Assembly (NCBI GenBank): GCA_016286535.1
Contig: JAEESZ010000015.1
Coordinates: forward strand, 1 to 44,439
DNA length: 44,439 bases
Source: Treponema sp.
GTDB lineage: Bacteria > Spirochaetota > Spirochaetia > Treponematales > Treponemataceae
Direction of reading: 5' to 3'
Shown here piece by piece: positions 7,131-17,500 of this stretch. A program made the translations under genes and the position numbers. Positions within the stretch are counted from its first letter, which is position 1. Every line of letters begins with the position of its first letter. The notes beneath the pieces were generated by a model. The model was not told the DNA's origin, did not search any database, and worked only from the letters and a program-made list of their open reading frames with translations.

Positions 7131-8101
7131 TCTTTTTTTACGTGAATCCAGGTCAGTTCATGTTTATTGTAATTTAAGTGCAATACATGGCTGTCTGGAA
7201 TTTCTGCAAAGTCTGATATTAAAGGCCAGTTTATTTCTCCCTGCATCTTTATTGTACAGATCATTTTTAAGTCAGGCTTATATTCAAGCCATTTTTTTAT
7301 CCATTCAAGAAGCCTTTCCGGATAGCAGATTACATCGCTAAAAACCCAGTCAACAGGGCCTATTTCTTCCGGGGTAAGGGTAAAGGCGTCGTGCTTTTGA
7401 AAGTGAACCAGGGGATTTTCCATGAGAGAATCTGCAAGGGGAGCCCGGTCTACTGCGTGAACGGAAGCGCCTAGTCCTGCTAAAACCCAGGTCCAGCCGC
7501 CAGGACAGGCTCCGGCCTCAAAACAATGGTTGCCCTGCTGTGGAAGTGAACAGCCGGTAAGCAGGCGGGCCATGGTAAGGCTTTCCTGAATCTTAAGGTA
7601 GGCTCTGCTTGGCGGATTTTCATGGTCTTCTATAAAGTGCAGGCTTCCGGCCGGTAAAAAAGAAGTGGTCTGGGTACTTGCAATTAAAGTGTGTTCATCA
7701 ATTAGGGTGTAAAGGCCAATAGGACTCTGAGGAATCTCTACAGGAAATTTACGGTCCTTAAGGTTGATATATGGCAGTTTATCCTGAATAAGCTGGGCTC
7801 TTCTAAAACAGGTGTACTGATAAGGGGCCCAGTTTCTCTGTATTTCTTTAAGTTTGCCGGCTGCTTCTCCAATGGAATCAAAGGAGAGCATAAAAGGCTT
7901 GAGCATTGTAGTTCTGGCCCAGTATGGAAAGCCGCTTTTAGAGAAAGTTTCTGCGGTCAGACCCTCGAAATATAAAAGATCGCCGTAGAGGGCGGAAGGG
8001 GAGTCTGTTATAGAGAATCTTTTCTTTAATTCTGAAAGTAATAGTTCTGTCTGCTCAGGAAAAGGTAAAAAAGCAATTCCGTTTAAATTTCTTATATTCA
8101 T
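7127..8101 (-). CDS. rlmM: RlmM-like 23S rRNA 2'-O-ribose methyltransferase
   Basis: The protein has 324 residues, slightly shorter than E. coli RlmM (366). It has an N-terminal THUMP-like region followed by an FtsJ-type Rossmann methyltransferase. The SAM-binding motif is EAGACPGGW (195-203), and the acidic turn HAVDRAP (215-221) follows. The FtsJ catalytic tetrad K-D-K-E appears as Lys170 in SRAYLK, Asp256 in FSDV, Lys285 in TIKMQGE and Glu315 in NKHELTW. RlmM methylates C2498 in the peptidyl-transferase centre of 23S rRNA; the same role is inferred here. It lies 2 bp after the PilZ gene on the same strand and is probably cotranscribed with it. Confidence 0.8.
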   Translation of the reverse strand: MNIRNLNGIAFLPFPEQTELLLSELKKRFSITDSPSALYGDLLYFEGLTAETFSKSGFPYWARTTMLKPFMLSFDSIGEAAGKLKEIQRNWAPYQYTCFRRAQLIQDKLPYINLKDRKFPVEIPQSPIGLYTLIDEHTLIASTQTTSFLPAGSLHFIEDHENPPSRAYLKIQESLTMARLLTGCSLPQQGNHCFEAGACPGGWTWVLAGLGASVHAVDRAPLADSLMENPLVHFQKHDAFTLTPEEIGPVDWVFSDVICYPERLLEWIKKWLEYKPDLKMICTIKMQGEINWPLISDFAEIPDSHVLHLNYNKHELTWIHVKKD

Positions 8102-8103
8102 AG

Positions 8104-8460
8104 TTATTTAATTTCTGGAAAATCATCATCTTCTTTTTGTGAAAGGTAGTTGATGAATTCTGCCAGTCGGTTTACATCTGGTGAGTATAAAATCTGAAAG
8201 CCTATATAGGTGTTGCCCTGGATTTCTTTTACCCACTGGGGTTTGCAAATTAAATTTAAAGGATGGTCATCTGTCTGGCTGTTTGGAGAAATCTTAATTT
8301 CATATTCAGAATCCAGGTCTACAACAAGCGGAAACTGATAATGAATTTTACAGCCATTAAGAGAAATATCATCTAAAAGGCCGGGAATAGCGCATAATTC
8401 AGGGGCATTAATTCTGCCGATTTCCTTAAAACGTACTTCCTGCCTGTTTGTATAATTCAT
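8104..8460 (-). CDS. PilZ-domain protein, probable c-di-GMP receptor
   Basis: This 118-residue single-domain protein carries the two c-di-GMP contact motifs: RxxxR at Arg6-Arg10 (NRQEVRF) and DxSxxG at 31-36 (DISLNG). Both are intact, so binding is likely. PilZ proteins alter motility, envelope or surface protein behaviour when c-di-GMP rises. It shares an operon with the RlmM-like gene and lies just downstream of the giant surface-protein gene, although it has its own promoter. A consensus promoter lies directly before the ATG and there is no Shine-Dalgarno, so translation probably starts on a leaderless mRNA. Confidence 0.85.
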   Translation of the reverse strand: MNYTNRQEVRFKEIGRINAPELCAIPGLLDDISLNGCKIHYQFPLVVDLDSEYEIKISPNSQTDDHPLNLICKPQWVKEIQGNTYIGFQILYSPDVNRLAEFINYLSQKEDDDFPEIK

Positions 8461-8466
8461 TACTAT

Positions 8467-8495
8467 ATTATAAGGGGTATTAAGATTTGTTGCAA
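8467..8495 (-). promoter_or_regulatory. Consensus promoter of the PilZ-rlmM operon
   Basis: On the minus strand TTGCAA (8490-8495), a 17-bp spacer and TATAAT (8467-8472) form a near-perfect sigma-70 promoter. Only 6 nt separate the -10 from the ATG at 8460, so transcription should begin at the start codon. Confidence 0.75.
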
Positions 8496-8526
8496 TTACA
8501 ATGAATCATACAAGGCCTGCAGGAAA

Positions 8527-11500
8527 TTATTTAACGCACATGACTTTTCTGGTTTCGTCAAAATCATCACCTATAACGCGAATAAAGTAGAGTCCGCGGG
8601 CAACTTTTTTGCCGTTCAGGTTTGTTCCGTCCCAGGTGTAGGTATGTTCGCCGGAGGTGGAATTAGTATTTTCAAGGTATTTGATGATGTTTCCGTCCAG
8701 GGTCATGACAATAACTTTAAGTTTGCCCTGTGAGGCCATATTTACCTTTAGAACGGTTTTTTCGTTATTTGTAAGGTTGATTACATTGTTCAAAATTGTA
8801 ACTCCACCCCTCTGCAATGAAATCTTGTTAAGGCGGAATGACCACAAGTCAAAAGAGAGAAGATTTGAAGCTTCTGTAAGGCGCAGGGCAAATAATGGTG
8901 AGGTGTGGCAGTCATAATTATCTGTTTCCGGCAGGTATTCAGGAGAGTGAACAATTGTGACTGGATTTGAACCATTGTTTAAGCCAAAAATGAAAGATAC
9001 CTGATCTTTGTTCTGCCATTCGTTGTTGAGCTCTGAAACATCAATATTGTATTGAACAGCATTTTCAAAAGCAGAATCACTTGTATCAAAATCTGGACTT
9101 GATGTTTTATCCAGACTGTCAAAAACGGTATTTGGAAGAGTTGCCAGGTTGTTGAAATAGGTATAACCGTCAAGCTCCGGCTGCCATACGCGTTTATTTT
9201 CGTCCAAATCAGTATTGTACTGGTTTGAAGTGGAATTAGTAACCGGTCGGGCAGAAAGATACATTCTGAAGTTCGGAATATTTGAATTATCATCTCCATC
9301 TGTGGTGTCTGCAATTAAAACAATATCATCGCCATAAGGAAGAGTACCAAAGTTAGTCTGATTCTGGCTCCAGTCGTGTACTGCGTGACTTTGTGGTTCA
9401 GAATCTGAATATAAGCCTTCAAAAATTGAAAGACTTTCTCCATCACTTACAAAATCAGGATCGTAAGCATATAAAGGATTGATGGAGTTTATGGCAAAGT
9501 CCGAAAGGGCATGAGCAGAATACATCTGAATGTAATTTCCAAGATAGTCCTGAAGAATTGTAACCTTTGAACCTGTAAGACCGGTAAAATTATCTTTTGC
9601 GGTTTCTTCAAAGGTGATTCCATCTTTGGTGGTATTAGGAGATTCAATTCTAAGAGAAAGAGTTTTTATATCTTCCAGAGTTACATTTCTGTTTAACTGG
9701 AAGGTATAAGTTGTAAAATCAGAGTTAGAATGATTATCTACCTTTACTGCTTCAACTATTTCAAGGTCACTGATGCCTGTCCAGTTACCGCCGCTTATCT
9801 TTCCAAATTTAATTGCGTAAGGGAGGAAATCGGTCAGATTTCCAGAATTATTCGCGCCGGAATTAGTAGTGTAGGTAAAGCTGTCGGCAATTTCTTTTGT
9901 AAAGATGATGCTTAAAAGATTGTTTCCTACAGATGCAAGACAGATGTTGATTTTTGGAGGTGTACGGTCGATGGAAGTCATCTGGCTTGAATGATGAAGT
10001 CTGTTTCCGGCAAGGTCGGTAATATATGAGCCTGTTTCATCATAAGAGATGGTAAATTCTGTATCAAAAGTAAGGTCTGAGCTTGGAACATCAAAGGTAA
10101 AGTAAGGGTTATCCATTGTTGTAGGAATGTTGTGAGTTTTTTCGTTTCGGTAACCGGTAAAGAAAGATGAGCTTGCTCCCGGATTTATGCCCGTAAATAA
10201 GAGGGAAGGTGTAGAGTTTTCGCCAATACCATATTTAAACTTTTCGTACTGATTATAAATTGAACTAAGCCTTATACCGCCAATTATATCTGCAGAGTAA
10301 CTGCTGTCTTCATCTACCCATTCACGGCCTTCCTTGTATACCCAACCGTAACCAGTTGCCCAGAAAATATCATCTGTGTTCTGGTTATCGCTGATATGCA
10401 TTTCCAGACGGTCAATTGTAGAACCACTTCCAGTTCCAAGAATTTCAAAATAATCGGCGGGCTGATCCTCGTCCCTTTTCCAGCATAAGGTAAAGTCCGG
10501 GGCAATGCAATCCCAGTCACTATAACTGGAAATTTCCATTTCGCTTGTAGTAATCTGGTGATTTTCTGTTGAAGCTCTTTGAAGGAGATTACTGTTTACA
10601 TCTTTTATTTCTACATAATTTTCAGAAATAAGGCTTGCACTTCCTTCTGGTGCAGAAGAGGATTCAATATAACCAAGCCAGTTATTAAATTCTTTTGAAT
10701 CAAAGCTGACTGGATTAGCTTCATCAACATAAGCGGCAATGCCAATTCGGATTCTGTGAGTCTGCAGCTTTGTTTCTGAACTGCTGTCTACAGGGAAAGT
10801 TCTGTATAAAGAGTGAGGGCTTGTTGAATCATTTTTATTGTAGGCCTCAAGACTTCCGTCGCTTGTTGTGATTAAGCCTGCGATGGTAAGTCCTTCGATA
10901 AGTTCTCCGTTAGCAGAGTTTTGTGTAATATCGCCAAAGCTTGGACTTGCCTGAAGGTTATTGTTTCCGTCATCATCAGCATCTGCGGCATCAAGACTGC
11001 CGATATCGACTGCTTCTGAATAACGCAGTTCAATAAAGTTATGAGCATCGTAGAAAGCCTGGGATCCGCTTCCTGAATAATCTGTATGAGCTTCGCGGCC
11101 GGTAGATACTTGCAGCATAACAGGATCACATTTATCTTCTGTCTGATCGTAATGCTGGTTAAGAGCCATTGTATGTCCCTGGGCTGCAGTAAACAAACCT
11201 TCAAAGTAATATAAATCTACGGTAATGTCGTGATGTACTCCATCTGAATCGCAGGAATCATCTTTTGTATTTTTATCTATAGCAAGTTCTGATGTTGAAG
11301 CACTACCGTTTGCATCTGTGTTCCATTTTTCTGAACCTTCCTGGACGCGGATATAGAAGCCGTAATAGTCGTCTGAATCCGGAGTCGTTAAATCTTCATT
11401 TTCGGACAATAGGTTTTCGCAGTCTGGGTCTGTGTAGGCCTCGCTTATAAGCTGCAAGCTCTGACCGTTATACCAGATTCCACCCTGGTTTTTATTTGCA

Positions 11501-14500
11501 GCTTCTTCAAGATTTCTGTTAATTTCACCATTTGAGTTTTCAAGAGGCAGATTAAAGGCAAGATAAATTACATCATCGTAGACGGTTTTTGCATATACGA
11601 TTCGAGGATAGTCAAACTGTACATTAGTATTATTTCCACCGTCTGTGTTACCCATATTTGCAGCGTCTGTAAGACTTGCCGAGGCTGTAAGGTAAGACTT
11701 GTTGTCGGTATCGTCTTCTATGTTTATGTTTGAGATTGTGGAATTGAATACCAGGGCGTAAGGAATTCCCCACATATCTTCTGTTGGACTTGAGCCAGAA
11801 TTAAATACCGGATTAGAGCTGGTGTTATCTGGAATTATGATTGTGCATTTTGAAGTTCCGCCGTCTAAGTCGCTGCCGTTTATGTAAAGGTTTCCTTCTG
11901 TTTTAATTGTAGCTCCGCTAAGAGAGCTGAAGGCTGCAGTGTAAGTGCCCGTACTTAAAGGATTTGAAAGGGTGTAGGCTATTGCTCCGCTTTGAGTCTG
12001 AGGATAATAGGCAAAACGTGTGTCGCTGCCTGAGTAATTAGCGTCGTCAGCATCATAATTTGTACCAAAAGTTACAAAGTCTTTAGTACAGGTAAGGGTG
12101 ATGTCGCTGTTTAGGGTAAGTGCTCCATTGTAGAAATAGAAGTTTTCTACATTTACAGAAGAAGCAAAGGTGACTTTCTTACTTGTGTCTATAAATAAAT
12201 CAGCTGCTATTTCTGCTGTCTCTTCTGCTCTTATGCTTATATCCTTTGTGTTTGCAAGAAGAAGATATAATGGATTTGCCTTTGCGTTTTGACCAAAATA
12301 AAGGTTTGAATCTATTGTAAGGGTGTATGCGGGGTTTTCTGTGCCTGCATCTCCACTTCCGGCCTTTTTTACAAAAGTGATAAGGCCTGAATCATCTGTT
12401 GTCTGCAGTTTAGCATTTGCGGCAAGAATAAGGTTCTGATTAAAGGTCATTGAGGTCTGGGTAATCAGATTTCCTGAAAGTGTAACATCTGAGTTTACAG
12501 TAAGGTTTTCGCACTGGGCTTCCGAGCCTGTATTTGCCGCAATTGTGAAGCCTGAAGCAGAGTTTAGAACTATGTCTTCGCCTGCGGTCAGAATAACGTT
12601 ACCAGTAAAGGTGTTTTCTCCCGAAAGGCTTACGCTTCCGCTTGTGTTAATGGTAGTTGTTTTGTTTACGGTAAGGGCATCCGGGATTTCTCCATCAGCA
12701 TCATCGATAAAGGTCAGGTAATTATAAGGGTAGTCCCAGACATCTTCTTCTATTGATGATGAGTAATAGGCAAAAGTTGAGTTTTCGCCATTTATCTTCT
12801 CTTCGGCTGTAAGAGTCTGGCCGTCTGCTCCCATAGCCCTTATGGTTCCGTTATTTGTAATTGTACCTGCAGTGAAAGAGTAAGAAGCAAAATCCATTGA
12901 GGCAGAGGCGGCGATTGTAAGGCTTCCTGGGTAAGTATCTTCGTCGTAAAGAATATTAATGGTTGAAGTTAAAAGAGGATAGTTTGTCATTACTGAAGGA
13001 ATGGTAACAAGACTTCCCTTTCCAGGAACAGAAGCAGGACTCCAGTTATTTTTGTTGGTCCATTCTGTGTCTGCTTCTCCGGTCCAGGTGTAGAGGGCAT
13101 CCAGAAAGTTCCAGTAGTAGTTGTTTCCTGAGTCCCAGGAATTTTTGGTAGTCATGTTTTCAGGGCTGCTTCCATCCATGCCCATGCGCGCGTTATATGC
13201 ATTAATAAGATTGAGGTACTGTAGGGTTGCGTTATCAAGACTTGCTGCTGTGAAGTTTATGTAGAAGCAGTCATCTTCATCGTCACTTGAAGATGCTGAT
13301 GATTTTAATGTAAGAAGGTCTCCTGATTCTTCAGAAGTACCTTTAAGGGTAAGACTTTCTGTAATAGTCTGGCTGTAAGAAAAGCCTGCATGGAAGGTGA
13401 TTGTATATCCTCCAAGATCTTCTGCTGTAAGATTTTCAAAAGTATTTGACTCTGCAAATTCAAGATTGTTTCCCTGAATTGTAAGCCCCTTGAATTTATT
13501 TTTTCCGCTGAATAAAACAGAATCTTTTGCAATTATATTTTTTGTAAAGGTCTGGCCCTGAGAAACGTTAACATTCTTAAAAGTACAGCCGTCACAAGCT
13601 GAGCTTGAAGAATAAAAATCTCTGTAGGCCTTGATAATCATTTTTGAAGAAGCTGATGAACCTGCAAAGTTTACAGGCTTTTCTGCAGAAGAGGTGTCAA
13701 ATCTGTATTCGTTCGCAGAAGAAGAACTTGTAAAAGTAACTTCTGCCGAAGTGTTTGCAAAGTGGATGTAAGAGTCATCATCAATAGTCCAGCTGCGGGA
13801 ATCACTTACAGAAGTACAAGAGTCATCAAAATAAAGATTTGCAGTCTGGATAATGATTCCGGTGTTTGTAAGGTTATTCTTTATATGAGTTACAGCTGAA
13901 ACATTGATTGTTCCGGCGTTTGTTGTTGCGCCGTTAATTGTTGCAGCCTTGTTCAATGTTAAGCTTCCGTTATTGTTTGCTGTTCCGCTTATTTTTACTG
14001 GTGAAGAAAGTGTAACTTTAGTACCGGATATTATGCTTAACTTTGTGGCGATATTAATCTGAGAATCATTTTCAGAAGAAGCAGTGATTGCAGATGCGGA
14101 AGAAAGATTTAATTGCTGAGGATTTATAACAGCATCTTCGCCGCAGTAGAGATTTCCGTCCAAGGTAAGAGTGTATGTGCCTGTACCACTTCCTGAAGTA
14201 CCAGCTTTTGCAAAGAAACTGATTGCTCCTGTGCCTGATGTATTTTTGAGGGTAAGATTTTTTGCTAAAGTAAGGTCACCCTTATAGCTTTGTGACTCTG
14301 CTGTAATTACATTACCTGCCAGAGTTACAGCAGAGTTTATGGTAAGGGAATTACATTGTTCAGAATTACTTGTGTTTTCTGCAAGAGTAAAGTCTGACGC
14401 ACTGTTTAATGTAATGTCATCTGCTGAACTTATGCTTACTCCGCCTGTAAATGTGTTTGTGCCGGATAAGGTTATGCTTCCTGTGGTTTCGAATTCAGTA

Positions 14501-17500
14501 GTGCCGCTTACAGAGAGAGCCTGACTTATTGTGCCCGAAGCATCTTCTGTAAAGCTGAGATTATTGTAAGTGTAGTTCCAGGAATCTTTTGCAATTGAAG
14601 TTCCGTAATACTCTATGACAGATGCAGCACCGTTTGTTTTTGTGCCTGCAGTGATGGTCTGCGAAGAATAACCCTTTAATCTGATCCTTCCGTTGTTTAT
14701 GATTGTGCCTGCAGTAAAGTTGTACTGTGAAAAATCAATCAGTGCAGAAGCTGCAATTGTAAGGGATCCTGCATAGGTTGATGAGTATTTAAGATCAAGT
14801 TCATCAGTAAGAAGAGGATAGATAGTTTTTCCTGCAGGGATAGTAACAAGGCTTCCTTTTCCCGGAACAGAAGCCGGGCTCCAGTTATTTTTGTTGTTCC
14901 ATTCTGTGTCTGCGTTTCCTGTCCAGGTGTAGGCAGCTCCTAAAAAGTCCCAGTAATAGTTGTTTCCTGAGTCAGAAGAATTTTCAGGAGCCAGATTTAC
15001 GTGGCTGCTTCCATCCATACGGGCGTTGTATGCATTTTTAAGATTGAGGTACTGAAGGCTGGCGTTATCAAGACTTCCGCTATAGTTTATATAGAAGCAG
15101 TCATCTTCATCATCACTTGAAGATGCTGATGATTTTAATGTAAGAAGGCTGGCGGTAGAAGTTCCTTTAAGGGTAAGACTTCCTGTAACAGTCTGGCTGT
15201 AAGCTGTGCCTGCAGGGAAGGTGATTGTTTTTCCGCCAAGGCCATCTGCGGTAAGGCTTGTAAAGCTGTCTGATGCCTTAAACTCAACATTTCCTTTAAG
15301 AGTAAGGCCTGCAAAAGTGTTTTCTCCGCTGAATAAAACTGCATCAATTGCAATAAGGTCTTTTGTAAAAGTCTGGCCCTGAGAAACGTTAACATTCTTA
15401 AAAGTACAGCCGTCACAAGCTGAGCTTGAAGAATAAGAATCTCTGTAGGCTTTTATAATCATTTTTGAAGAAGCTGATGAGCCTTCAAAGTTTACAGGCT
15501 GACCTGCAGAAGAGGTATCAAATCTGTATTCGTTCGTAGAAGATGAACTTGTAAAAGTAACTTCTGCCGAAGTGTTTGCAAAGTGGATGTAAGAGTCAGC
15601 ATCAATAGACCAGCTGCCGGAATCACTTACGGAAGAACTTCCGTCATTAAAGTAAATTTCATCAGTCTGGATTATGCTGCCTGAGTTAACTGAATCCGCA
15701 TAAAGATCGAGGCGGCTTTCTGCATTGAAAGTTCCTGCATTTGTAAAGTCTCCGCTAACCTTTGCAGGAGAAGAGAGGGTAGCAGTGCTGCCTTCTGCAA
15801 GTCTCAGGTCGCAGGCAAAATTAATCTGACTGCTGCTCTGAGATGATATGTCAATTGCATTTGAAGAAGAAATCAGCAGATATGAAGGATTAGCCTTTGC
15901 GTTCTGGCCAAAATAAAGGTTTGAATCTATGGTAAGGGAGGATGCAGAGTTTGTGGCAGTAGCGTCTCCTGCATTTTTTACAAAAGTGATAAGACCTGAA
16001 TCATCTGTTGTCTGCAGTTTAGCATTTGCAGAAAGAGTAAGGTTCTGATTAAAAATCATGCTGCTTTCTGTAATCAGATTTCCGGCAAGCTTTACATCTG
16101 AATTTACAGTAAGGTTTTTGCACTGGGCTGTCGAGCCGGTGTTTGCCGCAATTGTAAAGGCTGAGGCAGCGTTGAGGGTGATATCTTCGCCTGCGATCAG
16201 AATAACGTTACCTGTAAAGGTGTTTGTGCCCGAAAGCGAGAGGCTTCCGCTTGTGTTAATGGTGGTTGTCTTGTTTACAGAAAGTGCGGTTGAAATTGTT
16301 CCTTCGGCATCTTCGATGAAGGTCAGGTAATTATAAGTGTCGTCCCAGACATCCTCTGCGATTGAAGAAGAATAATAGGCAAAGGTTGAATTTGCTCCGC
16401 TAGTCTTGTTTGTGGCTGTAAGGCTCTGGCCTGAATCACCCATTGCCCTGATAGTACCTCTGTTTGTAATTGTTCCTGCATTAAAGGAATAGGAAGCAAA
16501 ATCCATTGAGGCAGAGGCGGCGATGGTAAGGTTTCCTTTATAAGTTGTGTCGTAATAAATATCAATATCGCCGCTTATTGAGCTTAAAAGAGGATATTTA
16601 CTTTTTCCGGAAGGAATAGTAATAAGGCTTCCCTTACCTGGAACAGAGGCCGGAGTCCAGTTATTCTTATTGGACCATTCTTTGTCTGAATTACCTGTCC
16701 AGGTGTAGGCTGCACCTAAGAAGTTCCAGTAGTAGTTGTTACCCGAGTCGGTAGAATTATCCGGTGTCAGATTTTCGTGGCTGCTTCCATCCATGCGGGC
16801 ATTATATGCATTTTTAAGATTAAGGTACTGAAGGCTGGCGTCAGAAAGACTTCCGCTATAGTTTATGTAGAAGCAGTCATCTTCATCGTCACTTGAAGAA
16901 GATGGTGATTTTACTGTAAGAAGATTTCCTGCAGAGGTTCCCTTAAGAATAAGACTCCCTGTAACATTCTGACTGTTTGCAGAACCGGCAGGGAAGGTGA
17001 TTGTGAAAGAACCTTGCGCATTAAGATTTTCAAAGGAGTTTGTGGCGGCAAAGACTGCGCTTCCTGTAAGGTTTAAAGTTCCAAAAGTGTTTGCTGCAGA
17101 GAAAGTTACGTCTCCTGTTGCATTGAGACTTGTAAATGAATTCGAAGCATCAAAGGTTACCTTATTTACGGTTAAAGGCTTTGTGTAAATTGCTGTATTA
17201 AGAAAGCGGGCATTTGTAAAAGAAGCTAAATCCTGACCGCCATCAGTATAGGAATTAATCAAGAATTGTCCGCCAGAGGAAGTACCTGTAAATGATGTGT
17301 TTGCAGAAGCAGCAGAAGTATCAAAATTATACCTGTTACTTGTAGAAGAACTTTTAAAAGTAATGCTGTTATCGGCATCAAAATAAATATAGGCAGACGC
17401 TGAAAAAGTCCAGCTGCCGGTGTCCGTTACATTTTCGCACGCTCCCTTACAATATACAGCGTCACTTTGACTGATGCTGCCGCTGTTTACCAGGTCTCCC

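Noticed and set aside
8527..8730. Type 9 secretion sorting signal on the giant protein
   Set aside because: The end resembles the FlgD Ig fold, but nothing in the window supports a type 9 system, and spirochaetes are not known for it.
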